Shown here: positions 42,638 through 52,220 of the stretch, one piece after another
Layout of the letters: every line of letters starts with the position of its first letter
Numbering within the stretch: the stretch's first letter is position 1
Assembly (NCBI GenBank): GCA_017624715.1
Contig: JAGAMN010000067.1
Location: 26,637 to 90,636, forward strand
Direction: 5' to 3'
Source of the DNA: Oscillospiraceae bacterium
GTDB lineage: Bacteria; Bacillota; Clostridia; Oscillospirales; Oscillospiraceae
Length of the DNA stretch: 64,000 nucleotides
Program-made: the position numbers and the translations under genes
Notes under the pieces: generated by a model
The model's input: the letters and a program-made list of their open reading frames with translations, nothing else
The model's database searches: none
Told to the model about the DNA's origin: nothing

Positions 42638-43963
42638 TCAATTGCTTCCTTTCTCGTCATGGAACAGACGGCCAATGGCATAGCCGGTGATGTCTTCCAC
42701 CACGGACTTTAGATCGATGGTGGGGAACTGGCCGTTTTGGTACAGGATCTTGCCGCCGACCATGGTCATAGCTACATCGCCGCCCTTGGCGCTGAAGCAA
42801 AGGGCGTTGAGCACATTGTGGCAGGGCATCAGGTGGGGTGCGGAGAAATCCACCAGGCACAGGTCGGCAGAAAAGCCTTCCTTGATCATGCCGATCTGTT
42901 CGGCACGGCCCTGGGCGCGCGCACCGCAGACAGTTGCCATCATCAACGCAGCGGCGGCAGGCAGGGCGGAAGGATCGCCCTTGGCGCTTCTTGCGACCAT
43001 GGCGACACCCCGAATCACTTCAAACATATCCAGGTTGCCGGCTTCGATAGCGCCTCCGGTGCCCAAAGCCACATTCATGCCTGCCTTTACGCAATCCAGT
43101 ACAGGAGTCGCGGGGCTGCCGTTCTTGGCGGCCTCCAGGGGAAGGGCCACTGCGGTGGCTCTTTTTTTGCCCAGCAGCTGCTGCTCTTCTGAGGACAGGC
43201 AGGCACAGCCTGCGGCGGTGACAGGCAAATTCCACAGACCGTGGCAGCTTAGCAGCTCCGCAGGGCCAAGGCCGGTGCGATCCAGGCAGGAATCCACTTC
43301 GTTCTGGGTTTGGGCCAGGTGCAGCTGGAAACCCAGGTTCTGCTCTGCTGCGTAACCCACCAGACCTTCCCACAGCTTGTGGTTGCTGGTGTATTCGGCG
43401 TAGATGCCGGCATCGATCTTGATCCGGTCATTGTCGTGACCGTGCCATTTCTCTACAACGCGACGCAGCTCGGCGCACTGCTCATCGGTTTCAAAATCGA
43501 AGTCCTCGTTCTGGTCGATGAACCGGTAGGAAGACAATGCGATATTGGCCCGAATGCCGCTTTCGGCGGCAGCCTCTGCCACCGCATCGGGGTAGTAGTA
43601 TAGATCGGAAACCGAGGTGACGCCAAAACGCAGACACTCGGCAATGCCGAGCAGGGCGGATGCCTTGGCGCAGCGACGGTCCATTTTTGCCTCCAGCTGA
43701 AGCTGCTGCTCCAGAGCTTCTGTGGCGGGAAGGTCGTCGCAGTAGCTGCGCATGAGGGTGGTTGCCAGGTGGGTGTGGCAGTTCACAAGACCCGGCAGCA
43801 GCACCATGCCGGTACCGTCAATGATGGTCTGGGGCTTATCTTCCGGGGCGGACGTACCAATATAGGCAATTTTGCCCTCAGAAACGCCCAGGTATGCGCC
43901 AAACAGCACATCCATCCGTTCGTTCATGGTCACAATGGTGACATTGGAAATTAAGGTATCCAA
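42638..43963 (-). CDS. Amidohydrolase of the SsnA/MtaD type with altered active site
   Basis: 441 residues from a TTG eight bases after AAGGAAG. Overall fold of cytosine deaminase-like/SAH deaminase proteins: HTHLATT (His63, His65), LHLAQTQ, then GTGGAIEAGNLDMF. Two residues needed in family enzymes are changed: the catalytic Glu of HLAET is Gln218, and the metal-binding Asp of GTDG is Gly303. It may have lost deaminase activity or use another chemistry. The gene has no disrupting stop and normal codon use, so it is maintained. Upstream of the spoVB-like gene in the same unit. Confidence 0.85.
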   Translation of the reverse strand: MDTLISNVTIVTMNERMDVLFGAYLGVSEGKIAYIGTSAPEDKPQTIIDGTGMVLLPGLVNCHTHLATTLMRSYCDDLPATEALEQQLQLEAKMDRRCAKASALLGIAECLRFGVTSVSDLYYYPDAVAEAAAESGIRANIALSSYRFIDQNEDFDFETDEQCAELRRVVEKWHGHDNDRIKIDAGIYAEYTSNHKLWEGLVGYAAEQNLGFQLHLAQTQNEVDSCLDRTGLGPAELLSCHGLWNLPVTAAGCACLSSEEQQLLGKKRATAVALPLEAAKNGSPATPVLDCVKAGMNVALGTGGAIEAGNLDMFEVIRGVAMVARSAKGDPSALPAAAALMMATVCGARAQGRAEQIGMIKEGFSADLCLVDFSAPHLMPCHNVLNALCFSAKGGDVAMTMVGGKILYQNGQFPTIDLKSVVEDITGYAIGRLFHDEKGSN

Positions 43964-44160
43964 AATGTATGCTTCCTTTCGTTGGGAAAGTGGTGGTACA
44001 GATTTCAGTTTGTCGCTCTGACGAGCGAATTGAAAATTGAGAGTTGAAAATTGAAAATTGTGGTATTTCCTTCGGAAATGATTGATAATCGTGCGCAAAG
44101 CGCACGCCTTAATTATCCTTTTTCAATTTGGGAAGCGTTAGCTGCCCGGTAAATCCCATT
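43964..44160. other. Non-coding stretch with short direct repeats
   Basis: No credible gene. Contains AT-rich direct repeats of the TTGAAAATTG type (about 44029-44060) and a GTGCGC-AAA-GCGCAC hairpin (44091-44105). May contain the promoter of the amidohydrolase, but I could not place one. Confidence 0.4.
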
Positions 44161-45579
44161 TTACAGCAGCTCGAAGAGCTTTTCCTTATCTTCCAGGACG
44201 CTGTCGATCATTTCGATGTACTGCTCCGGGAATTTGGGGTTGTGGAAGCGCTGGAGGTGTCCGTCGGGGAGGTTGACTTTGTTCATACCGCCGCCGCCGA
44301 GGGAAACGATGGAATGAAGCTCCTCCATCATATAGATATTGTACAGGCAATCCTTGCCGTCCTTGCTCCAGCCTACATTCTCAAAAGAGCCGGACATATA
44401 TTTCTGCCGGTACAGATAGTAGGGCTTGTAGCCTAAAGCACGTAGGGTATGGTTTGCGTACTCGACCATCCGGGTGACTTCCTGGGCGGTGGGCAGATTT
44501 GCCCGCTTTTCGAAAAGGTCTGCGCCCTTTTTCAGCGCCAGGGTGTGGATGGTGATGTTGGCAGGAGACAGGGCGGCAACCTGATCCAGAGAATGGCAGA
44601 AGCCGTCATAATCGTCCTGGGGCAGGCCGGCAATCAGGTCCATATTGATGGCGTCAAAGCCGGCATCCGTTGCCCAGCAGTAGGCATCCAACACATCGGA
44701 AGCCTTATGGGGACGGCCGCAGGCCTTCAGCACCGGGTCGCACATGGTTTGGGGGTTGATGCTCATCCGGTCAGCCCCGTGCTGCCGGATGGCGGCAAGC
44801 TTTTCAGCATCCAATGTGTCAGGGCGACCGCCCTCCACAGTAAATTCAATGCAGCGGCTGAGGTCAAAGGAATCCCGGATGGTGTCCAGCAGGCGGATCA
44901 TCTGGGGCGTGGACAAAGTTGTGGGCGTACCACCGCCTATGTAAATGGTACGCACAGTCTTACCGGATTTTGCCATCAGCTGGCCGGTTAGTCGGATCTC
45001 TTTATACAGGGCTTCCAGGTAGGAATCCAGCAGCTCTGTCCGTTTGCCGATGGTGCGGCTGACAAAGCTGCAGTAGGCGCACCGGGTTGGGCAGAAGGGA
45101 ATGCCCACATACAGGGAAATGTCCTTGTCATCCATTTTGCGTACAGCATTTGCGGTAGACAAGGAGCAATCAATGGCCAGCTCCCGGCGCTTAGGAGTCA
45201 CATAGTAGATGTCTTTTAGCAGTTTGTCCGCAGTTTTGGACGTTCCGCCCTCCAAAAGATGCCGGGTGGTGATCTTAGTGGGCCGCACACCGGCCAAAGC
45301 GCCCCAGGGGGGTAGGTTGGGTAAAAGCTGAATGGCTGCGGCGTAATAGCATTGCTGCAGAGTTTGACGGCGCAATTTGACCGTTTCTTCCGCGGCTTTT
45401 AAACGCCGATGGGCGGTGACGGTTTTGCCGTCTTTGGTGATTTTGGTAACGGCTGTGAGCCAGACCTTACCACGATGCAGGGCAGAAACGGCGTTGCCTT
45501 CTCCGGTGTGGTCAAACAGCGCCATCTGGAGCTGCTCCACGGCATATCGGTCCTCGTGGCCAATGAGTGTAAGCGTCAT
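44161..45579 (-). CDS. hemZ: Radical SAM coproporphyrinogen dehydrogenase-like protein HemZ
   Basis: 472 residues. N-terminal extension typical of HemZ (not HemN/HemW), then radical SAM cluster motif Cys163-X3-Cys167-X2-Cys170 (PFCPTRCAYCSF), GGGTPTTLS and the GLPQDDYDG segment. Named for oxygen-independent coproporphyrinogen III oxidation, but no other haem gene is in the window and many anaerobes with HemZ lack haem synthesis, so the real substrate here is open. Last gene of the recJ-relA-dtd-MBL-hemZ row. Confidence 0.88.
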   Translation of the reverse strand: MTLTLIGHEDRYAVEQLQMALFDHTGEGNAVSALHRGKVWLTAVTKITKDGKTVTAHRRLKAAEETVKLRRQTLQQCYYAAAIQLLPNLPPWGALAGVRPTKITTRHLLEGGTSKTADKLLKDIYYVTPKRRELAIDCSLSTANAVRKMDDKDISLYVGIPFCPTRCAYCSFVSRTIGKRTELLDSYLEALYKEIRLTGQLMAKSGKTVRTIYIGGGTPTTLSTPQMIRLLDTIRDSFDLSRCIEFTVEGGRPDTLDAEKLAAIRQHGADRMSINPQTMCDPVLKACGRPHKASDVLDAYCWATDAGFDAINMDLIAGLPQDDYDGFCHSLDQVAALSPANITIHTLALKKGADLFEKRANLPTAQEVTRMVEYANHTLRALGYKPYYLYRQKYMSGSFENVGWSKDGKDCLYNIYMMEELHSIVSLGGGGMNKVNLPDGHLQRFHNPKFPEQYIEMIDSVLEDKEKLFELL

Positions 45580-45604
45580 AGGTATTTCCTCTCAGGAAAA
45601 ATGG

Positions 45605-46219
45605 TCAGCACAGGTAAGGGTTGCTGCGCTTTTCGGTAAACATGTGAGAGCTTCCACCGTGACCGGGGAAAATACGATAGTTCTCTTCCAGTGCGACCAG
45701 GCGGGCCAGGGAGCTCTGAATGGTTTGATAGCTGCCGCCGGGAAGGTCGGTCCGGCCACAGGAGCCGGCAAACAGGGTGTCACCACAAAATAGGGCATCT
45801 TCACATTGGAAACAGACAGAGCCCGGGGTGTGGCCGGGGGTGGCCAGGACGGCAATATTCAGACCAGCAACGGAAATAGTGTCGCCTTCGTCGCAGTATC
45901 GGACGTTGTTGAGCTCTTCCCTGGACAGAGGATAGAAAAAGTCCAGCATCAAACCCTTTGACGGGTGGTGGTCGCCTTGGTGCATCCACACGGGACAGCC
46001 GGTTGCTTCAGCAATTTCTTTTACGGCCAGTACGTGGTCAAAGTGACCGTGGGTCAGCAAAATGGCTTCCACGGTCAAGCCCAGAGTCTGGGCTTTCTCC
46101 AAAATATAGGGGGCATCGCAACCGGGGTCAATGAGAGCGCAGCGGTTGCAGGTTTCCTCATGAATGATGTAGCAATTGGTTTGGTAGCTACCCATGGGTA
46201 GGGTGGTGATTTTCAGCAT
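45605..46219 (-). CDS. MBL-fold metallohydrolase, glyoxalase II-like
   Basis: 204 residues with the binuclear metal motif THGHFDH (56-62), later H-binding GHTPGSVCF and a final GHGGSS. Members hydrolyse thioesters such as lactoylglutathione analogues; the clostridial substrate is not known. One base after dtd, so same transcript; hemZ follows after 25 bases. Confidence 0.9.
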   Translation of the reverse strand: MLKITTLPMGSYQTNCYIIHEETCNRCALIDPGCDAPYILEKAQTLGLTVEAILLTHGHFDHVLAVKEIAEATGCPVWMHQGDHHPSKGLMLDFFYPLSREELNNVRYCDEGDTISVAGLNIAVLATPGHTPGSVCFQCEDALFCGDTLFAGSCGRTDLPGGSYQTIQSSLARLVALEENYRIFPGHGGSSHMFTEKRSNPYLC

Positions 46220-46220
46220 A

Positions 46221-46688
46221 TCAGTTCCTCCGGGGGGTGTCCATCAGCTGATCGGTGTCCAAAATCAAGGTCACAGGGCCGTCATTGACGGAGGAGACCT
46301 TCATATCTGCACCGAATTGACCGTGCTGAGGCGGATAGCCCAGTTCTTCGCAAACGGACAGAAATTTTTCGTACAGGGCGTTGCCCAGTTCCGGGCCGGC
46401 AGCATCGGTAAAGCTGGGACGGCGGCCCTTGCGGCAGTTGCCATACAGGGTGAACTGACTAACGACCAGTACTTCGCCACTTACGGCGTCCAGTCCCAGG
46501 TTCATTTTACCGTTTTCGTCCTCAAAGATCCGCAGACCTAACATCTTTTCGGCCAGGTAGCGGCATTCTTTTTCCGTATCGTTGGGGCCAATGCCCAGAA
46601 GGATCAGAAACCCCTTGCCGATAGAGCCTACGGTCTGGCCGTCAATGGCAACAGACGCAGAGGATACTCTTGTCAAAACAGCGCGCAT
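46221..46688 (-). CDS. dtd: D-aminoacyl-tRNA deacylase
   Basis: 155 residues; proofreading enzyme that removes D-amino acids (and Gly from tRNA-Ala) from tRNA. Active-site motifs SQFTLYG and NDGPVT are present. Sits directly after relA as in many Firmicutes. Confidence 0.96.
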   Translation of the reverse strand: MRAVLTRVSSASVAIDGQTVGSIGKGFLILLGIGPNDTEKECRYLAEKMLGLRIFEDENGKMNLGLDAVSGEVLVVSQFTLYGNCRKGRRPSFTDAAGPELGNALYEKFLSVCEELGYPPQHGQFGADMKVSSVNDGPVTLILDTDQLMDTPRRN

Positions 46689-46711
46689 AACAGCACCTCT
46701 TTGTAAGTGAA

Positions 46712-48913
46712 TTAGTTTTGTCCTCTACGGGAACCTACCACATCCCGGATGTTCAGCAGCTTATTGCGGATGGCATCCAATTCGGCCACATTTTTGACCT
46801 CGAAACGGACCACAAACACGCTGCGGCCGCCGGGCAGATCCCGACCCTGCAGTTCCTTCACCCGGACACGGGCGGTGGTCATGGTGGTAGCAACATCCAG
46901 GAGCAAGCCGTCGCGGGTGATGCAATCCAGCTCCAAAGTGGTTTCAAAGGGCTGCTCTTCCATGTTGGCCCAGCGGACCCGAACCCAACGGGCAGACTGA
47001 ATGGGGTCGTCCCGGTGGGCGGCATTGGGACAGTCACATCTGTGAACGGACACGCCAAAACCCTTGGTGATGAAGCCAACGATGGCATCACCGGGAACAG
47101 GTGTGCAGCACTTGGCGAATTTGATCATACAAGAATCGATGTCTTCCACAATGACACCGTTGACCGCGTGGCGGTTTTGCTTGATGCTTTCGTTGTCCGG
47201 GGAGGTACGCAGAGGATTCTGCATGATCTTATCATTGGCCTGGACCTTCATGGCCCGGTTGATATCATCCCGGATCCGGCCCACGGCCTTGACCGCGGTC
47301 AGACCGCCGTAGCCAATGGCGGCGTACATATCTTCCCAATCGTCGAAGGACAGCTTCTTTAGAAGCTGGGGACCCACTTCGGGGTCAATGGTGATGCTTA
47401 ACGGCAGACCCACACGGCGCATTTCAGCTTCGAAGGAGGAACGGCCGTGGAGGACATTTTCCTCCCGCTTTTCCTTCTTGAACCACTGCTTGATCTTGGT
47501 GCGGGCTTGGTTGGATTTACAGATATTCAGCCAGTCGCGGCTGGGACCCTTGGCGGCCTTGGAGGTCAGGATTTCCACAATGTCGCCGTTTTTCAGGGTC
47601 ATATCGATGCCTGCGATCCGGTTATTCACCTTAGCGCCGATCATGGAGTTGCCGACACCGGAGTGGATGGCATAGGCAAAGTCGATGGGAGTAGAGCCTG
47701 CGGGCAGGGAAACGATACGGCCCTTGGGCGTAAAGACGAAGACCTCGTCGTCGAACATGTCAATCTTAAGAGACTGGACATATTCTTCCGGGTCAGACTC
47801 CTGCTGGCTTTCCAGCAGATGGCGCACCCATTCAAAGTCTTTTTCATTGCCGTCGCCGGTGCCCTGCTTATACTTCCAGTGGGCGGCGATGCCGTACTCG
47901 GCAGTCTGGTGCATATCCCAGGTGCGGATCTGCACCTCGAAGGGGATGCCCTGGGTGCCAATGACGGTGGTGTGCAGGCTCTGGTACATATTGGGCTTAG
48001 GCGTGGAGATATAGTCCTTAAACCGGCCGGGCACCAGATTGAACAGGTCATGGATATGACCCAGGACATTGTAGCAGTTAGGAATGGTGTCCACGATGAC
48101 GCGGAAAGCGTACACATCGTACAGTTCGTCCATGGTCTTGCCTTGAGATTGCATCTTCCGGTAGATGGAATACACATGCTTGATACGGCCGTAGGTGGTA
48201 TTGGAAATACCGACCATGGAAAGCCGCTGAGAAATGGTATTTTGAATGGTGTTCATGAAGGCCTCATCCTGCTCTTTGTGAGCATTGAGATAAGTCATGA
48301 TATGGTCATAATCATCCGGATCCAGATACCGCAGGGCAATATCTTCCAGCTCCCATTTGATCTTCTGCATACCAAGGCGGTGTGCAAGGGGGGCATAGAT
48401 ATCCATGGTCTCCCGGCACTTGCTGATCTGCTTGCCGCTGGACTGATACTGCATGGTACGCATGTTGTGCAGACGGTCGGCGATCTTGATCAGCACTACC
48501 CGGATGTCCTTGGACATGGCCATGAACATTTTTCGCAGGTTTTCCATTTGAGCCTGCTCCGTGCTGGAAAAGTTGGCACGGGTCAGCTTGGTAACGCCTT
48601 CCACCAGTTCAGCAACGGTCGTACCAAAGATTTTTTCAATTTCTTCGTGGGAAGCGTCGGTGTCCTCAATGCAGTCGTGGAGTAATGCGGCCAGAACGGC
48701 GTCCAGGTCCAGACCCATTTCCGCTACGATCTCTGCCACCGCCAGGGGGTGGATGATGTAAGGAGATCCGTCTTTACGCTTTTGGTCTTTATGCTTATTT
48801 CGCGCATATTCGACTGCCCGTTCCACCAAATCCATATCGCTTACCGGCAGGCATTCCAGGATCGCCTGTCGCATGGTATCATAATGGGCTTCAAAGGTTT
48901 CCAAAATAATCAA
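46712..48913 (-). CDS. relA: Bifunctional (p)ppGpp synthetase/hydrolase (RelA/SpoT homolog)
   Basis: Long RSH protein, 733 residues: HD hydrolase domain with HDCIED (79-84), synthetase domain with YQSLHTTVIG and EVQIRTWDMH, TGS domain (FTPKGRIVSLPAGSTPIDFAYAIHS), zinc-finger/Cys region and C-terminal ACT domain. Both catalytic domains look intact. The TTG start overlaps the recJ stop in TTGA, so translation is coupled. Controls the stringent response. Confidence 0.96.
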   Translation of the reverse strand: MIILETFEAHYDTMRQAILECLPVSDMDLVERAVEYARNKHKDQKRKDGSPYIIHPLAVAEIVAEMGLDLDAVLAALLHDCIEDTDASHEEIEKIFGTTVAELVEGVTKLTRANFSSTEQAQMENLRKMFMAMSKDIRVVLIKIADRLHNMRTMQYQSSGKQISKCRETMDIYAPLAHRLGMQKIKWELEDIALRYLDPDDYDHIMTYLNAHKEQDEAFMNTIQNTISQRLSMVGISNTTYGRIKHVYSIYRKMQSQGKTMDELYDVYAFRVIVDTIPNCYNVLGHIHDLFNLVPGRFKDYISTPKPNMYQSLHTTVIGTQGIPFEVQIRTWDMHQTAEYGIAAHWKYKQGTGDGNEKDFEWVRHLLESQQESDPEEYVQSLKIDMFDDEVFVFTPKGRIVSLPAGSTPIDFAYAIHSGVGNSMIGAKVNNRIAGIDMTLKNGDIVEILTSKAAKGPSRDWLNICKSNQARTKIKQWFKKEKREENVLHGRSSFEAEMRRVGLPLSITIDPEVGPQLLKKLSFDDWEDMYAAIGYGGLTAVKAVGRIRDDINRAMKVQANDKIMQNPLRTSPDNESIKQNRHAVNGVIVEDIDSCMIKFAKCCTPVPGDAIVGFITKGFGVSVHRCDCPNAAHRDDPIQSARWVRVRWANMEEQPFETTLELDCITRDGLLLDVATTMTTARVRVKELQGRDLPGGRSVFVVRFEVKNVAELDAIRNKLLNIRDVVGSRRGQN

Positions 48914-50967
48914 CTCTCTTTCGCTCGCAGAAGCGTTTGCATGGTTCGACTGGCGGTAAGGTCGGCTTTGCCGGCCAGGGGAACCAGGTCAATTAAAATA
49001 TATTTACGCAGCCTACGGGTCTGCAGAAGACCCACGTCCCGGAAAATATCCAGGCAGACCATCAGCTGTCCCAGGCTCAAAGGCGCGCCGGACCAGCGGA
49101 CGATCTTCCGGCAAAGGCACATGGGATCTTCCCGGATGGTTTGGCCAACACCTGCTAAATAACGCCAAACGATGGCCAGGGTGTTCCGATCCGGCAGCAG
49201 TGCCTCTGCTTCGGCGGCACAGAGGGTGCCGGAAAGCAGACCGGCATAACCGGCGGTAGAGTGGGAACATTTTGCCGCACAGCTGGGGCGCAGATCCAGG
49301 ACATTCATTTGCACAGAGCGCTCGCCGCGGAATTCGTTGATCTGAGGACTAAAGGCCACGTCCACCACATCACCGGGTTCGATAGAAGCGGTTTCCGGTG
49401 TGGCAGAGAAATAGATGGCATTCATGGTGTGGCCGCCGCTGCGCAGCCGCAGGCGCATATGTCGTCCGTTGCCCACCAGGTTAATGCGGTCGATGACCAG
49501 GTTTTGCATCATAAGCACCGGCTTGGGGCAGCCGTTTCCGGTGGGCTCCAAAGCATTCAGGGATTCAATGCCACGAATGGTCAGCAGCTCCGGCTGAATG
49601 CAGCAGTCCACATCCAAGACGGTGCGAGGGCCGGCGTCGGCATAAAATTCTTCGGCCAAACGGCAGATCTCCCGGCGGAAATCACCGATCTTGTGGCGGT
49701 TAATGGTAAAGCCGGCGGCAAGCTCGTGTCCGCCGTAGCTTTCCAGCAAGCCGGACAGAGAAGTCAAAGAGGTGAACAGATTAAAGCCGCCGTAGCTCCG
49801 GGAGCTGGCCTTGCCGTGATCGCCGTCCAGGCAGATCAGGAAGGTGGGGCAGCAGTATTCCTCCGCGATGCGGCTGGATACGATACCAACCACACCCTGG
49901 TGCCAGTTTTCGTTTGCCAAAACGATGGCATCGGGAGTTTCTCCCTCCGGGAGCATAGAAATGGCATCTGCATAGATCTGGGATTCTACTTGCTGCCGCT
50001 GCCGGTTCAGGTCGCACAGAGCCCGGGCCAGTTCTTCTGCCCGGATGGGATCTTCCGTTAAGAACAGCTCAATGGCCAGGTGGATTTGTCCCATGCGGCC
50101 TGCGGCATTGATCCGGGGCGCCAGCATGAAGCCGATGGAAGAGGCGGATACATCTGCAGGGGCGCAGCCGCACTCTTTCATCAGAGCAATAATGCCGGGG
50201 CGGGTGCTATGCTGCAGCAATTCCAGACCACGGGAGACAAATACCCGGTTTTCCCCTTGCAGGGGCATCACATCCGCGACAGTGCCCAGGCAGACCATGT
50301 CCGCATAGCTGCGCAGCACCAACTCCTGAGAACCGCAAAGGGCGACGGCTAACTTAAAGGCCACACCCACACCGGATAGCATCCGATGGGGATAGGTGTC
50401 ATCGGGGCGATGGGGGTCGACAACGGCTGTGGCCAGGGGTAAATACTCCTTGCACTCGTGGTGGTCGGTGATGATCAGGTCAATGCCCAGGCTGCGGCAC
50501 AGCCGGGCCTCTTCCACGGCAGTAATGCCGCAGTCCACCGTGATGATCAGCTTGACACCCTCTCCGTGCAGCTGCCGAATAGCGATAGAATTTAGACCGT
50601 AGCCTTCTTCCAGCCGACCGGGTATGTAACTGACGCAGTCGGCGCCGCGGTGGCGCAGAAAATCCGTCAGCAGGCAGGTGGCGGTGATACCGTCCACATC
50701 ATAGTCGCCAAAAACGGCGATCTTTTCCCGGCGGGACAGGGCATTGCGCACCCGATTTACCGCCTGTTCCATATCCTTCAGCAGGAAAGGATCGGGCATG
50801 GCAGCGTTACAGTCCAGGTAGGCCTTGGCATCCCGGGGGCCGGTCATGCCCCGGGCAGACAAAATCATAGCAGTCAGAGGGGAGAAACCGGCACCTACCA
50901 GGGCATTGACGGCATTCATCTCCGGCTGCTGTACATTCCAAACTCCATACTTCAAAGCAATACACAT
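48910..50967 (-). CDS. recJ: Single-stranded-DNA-specific exonuclease RecJ
   Basis: 685 residues, 5'-3' exonuclease in recombination and repair. DHH-family motifs AVFGDYDVDG (near 85), TVDCGI and ITDHHECKE (near 165), DHHA1-like GGHELAAGFT, then an OB-fold tail. The start is less certain: the ATG at 50965-50967 has no strong ribosome site, and an in-frame TTG four codons later is an alternative. First gene of the recJ-relA-dtd-MBL-hemZ unit. Confidence 0.94.
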   Translation of the reverse strand: MCIALKYGVWNVQQPEMNAVNALVGAGFSPLTAMILSARGMTGPRDAKAYLDCNAAMPDPFLLKDMEQAVNRVRNALSRREKIAVFGDYDVDGITATCLLTDFLRHRGADCVSYIPGRLEEGYGLNSIAIRQLHGEGVKLIITVDCGITAVEEARLCRSLGIDLIITDHHECKEYLPLATAVVDPHRPDDTYPHRMLSGVGVAFKLAVALCGSQELVLRSYADMVCLGTVADVMPLQGENRVFVSRGLELLQHSTRPGIIALMKECGCAPADVSASSIGFMLAPRINAAGRMGQIHLAIELFLTEDPIRAEELARALCDLNRQRQQVESQIYADAISMLPEGETPDAIVLANENWHQGVVGIVSSRIAEEYCCPTFLICLDGDHGKASSRSYGGFNLFTSLTSLSGLLESYGGHELAAGFTINRHKIGDFRREICRLAEEFYADAGPRTVLDVDCCIQPELLTIRGIESLNALEPTGNGCPKPVLMMQNLVIDRINLVGNGRHMRLRLRSGGHTMNAIYFSATPETASIEPGDVVDVAFSPQINEFRGERSVQMNVLDLRPSCAAKCSHSTAGYAGLLSGTLCAAEAEALLPDRNTLAIVWRYLAGVGQTIREDPMCLCRKIVRWSGAPLSLGQLMVCLDIFRDVGLLQTRRLRKYILIDLVPLAGKADLTASRTMQTLLRAKES

Positions 50968-50988
50968 CCATTATATCTTTTTCTTAGT

Positions 50989-51018
50989 ATTGTATCACAA
51001 AAGCCCCTAAAAGTACAA
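50989..51018 (-). promoter_or_regulatory. Promoter of recJ-relA operon
   Basis: Minus strand TTGTAC (51013-51018), 18 bp, TACAAT (50989-50994). The leader would be very short. Confidence 0.6.
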
Positions 51019-51033
51019 TAGGAAATTGGATTT

Positions 51034-52095
51034 TTATCGGTTTGGCCGGTCGGTTTCCGGTTTGCGGAGCAGCTGAGTAACGGTGACTGTCAAAAGGGGT
51101 GCCAAAAGCATTCCAAAGATACCCCAAAGATGATAGCCGGCATACAGAGAAAAGAGGGTCAACAGGGGATCCAGGCCCAGATGTTTGCCTACCAAACGGG
51201 GCTCTAAAACACATCGCAGCAGGGCGGCAACACCGTAAATACTCAGAAGGCCCACGGCTTGCAGGTGGTCACCCTGGAGAAAACTGACCAGGCTCCAGGG
51301 AATCAACACTGTGCCTGTGCCCAGAATGGGCAGGGCATCCACAAGGCATATCAGCGCCGCCCAGGCAATGCCATAGGGGATCCGGAGCATAAAAAAGCCT
51401 ACAGCCAGTACGGCAAATGTAATACCGGTGAGTTTCAACTGCGCAGTCAGCCAAAGAGCAAGGGAATGCCGCAGGCGCTTCAATGCCGGCAGATATCGGT
51501 CGGTCCATTTTTGCGGCAGTTGGGTTGCAAGAAATTGTTTGATCTTGGGCAGTTTAGCAGAGGTCATATAGGCTGCCAGGATCCAAGTGCCCAGGCCCAA
51601 TGCGCTGTCCGGCAGGGCTTTCAGCACCCCGGAGGCGATATTCAAAAGCCAGCCGCTGACCCGGTCCAAAATCCGGGAACTGCCGGAAAACAGATTTTCT
51701 ACGCTGTGAGTCAAAACAGGACGCAAGCCTTGAGGGGCTTTGCCTGCCAGAACCAGAAAGAATTCTTCCAAAGAGGCGATGCCTTGGGCAGCGCTGCCTT
51801 CCAGATCAGGAACCACATCTGCAAGACTGCGCAATTGCCGCAGCAAAAATGCACACACTGTCAAGAAAATCAGCACGGCCATCAGCAGGCAAATACTGAC
51901 ACCAACGCCGGTGGCAGCGGCCCGGGGAAGATGAAGACGTTTTTGAAGACTGCGAACCAGGGGTTCAGAGATCAGCGCCAGAGCCCCTGCCAGCAAAAAC
52001 GGCAGAGCCACAGGCAGCACAAAACGCAGACCCAGCCACAATCCTAGGGCGAGACCGAGCCATAGAAGTATCTTTCGGGAATAATTACCGGTCAT
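51034..52095 (-). CDS. YtvI-like AI-2E family membrane protein
   Basis: 353 residues, seven to eight hydrophobic segments with the AI-2E/PerM signature (GLRFVLPVALPFLLAGALALISEPLVRSLQKR at the start; LDPLLTLFSLYAGYHLWGIFGMLLAPLL at the end). The sporulation protein YtvI belongs here; PerM-type transporters of unknown substrate are an alternative. ATG follows GGAAAGGAG. Ends 67 bases before recJ. Confidence 0.85.
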   Translation of the reverse strand: MTGNYSRKILLWLGLALGLWLGLRFVLPVALPFLLAGALALISEPLVRSLQKRLHLPRAAATGVGVSICLLMAVLIFLTVCAFLLRQLRSLADVVPDLEGSAAQGIASLEEFFLVLAGKAPQGLRPVLTHSVENLFSGSSRILDRVSGWLLNIASGVLKALPDSALGLGTWILAAYMTSAKLPKIKQFLATQLPQKWTDRYLPALKRLRHSLALWLTAQLKLTGITFAVLAVGFFMLRIPYGIAWAALICLVDALPILGTGTVLIPWSLVSFLQGDHLQAVGLLSIYGVAALLRCVLEPRLVGKHLGLDPLLTLFSLYAGYHLWGIFGMLLAPLLTVTVTQLLRKPETDRPNR

Positions 52096-52134
52096 ATATA
52101 TCTCCTTTCCAAAGACAAATGTGCGCCAGAGGGG

Positions 52135-52162
52135 TTGCTTTTTTTCAAATATATGCTACAAT
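52135..52162 (+). promoter_or_regulatory. Promoter of the ACT-domain gene
   Basis: TTGCTT (52135-52140), 16 bp, TACAAT (52157-52162). Confidence 0.6.
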
Positions 52163-52220
52163 ACCAGTGACATCTCAATAAACAAGGGTGCTGTACCCAT
52201 TAAGATAGGGAGGATGTACC

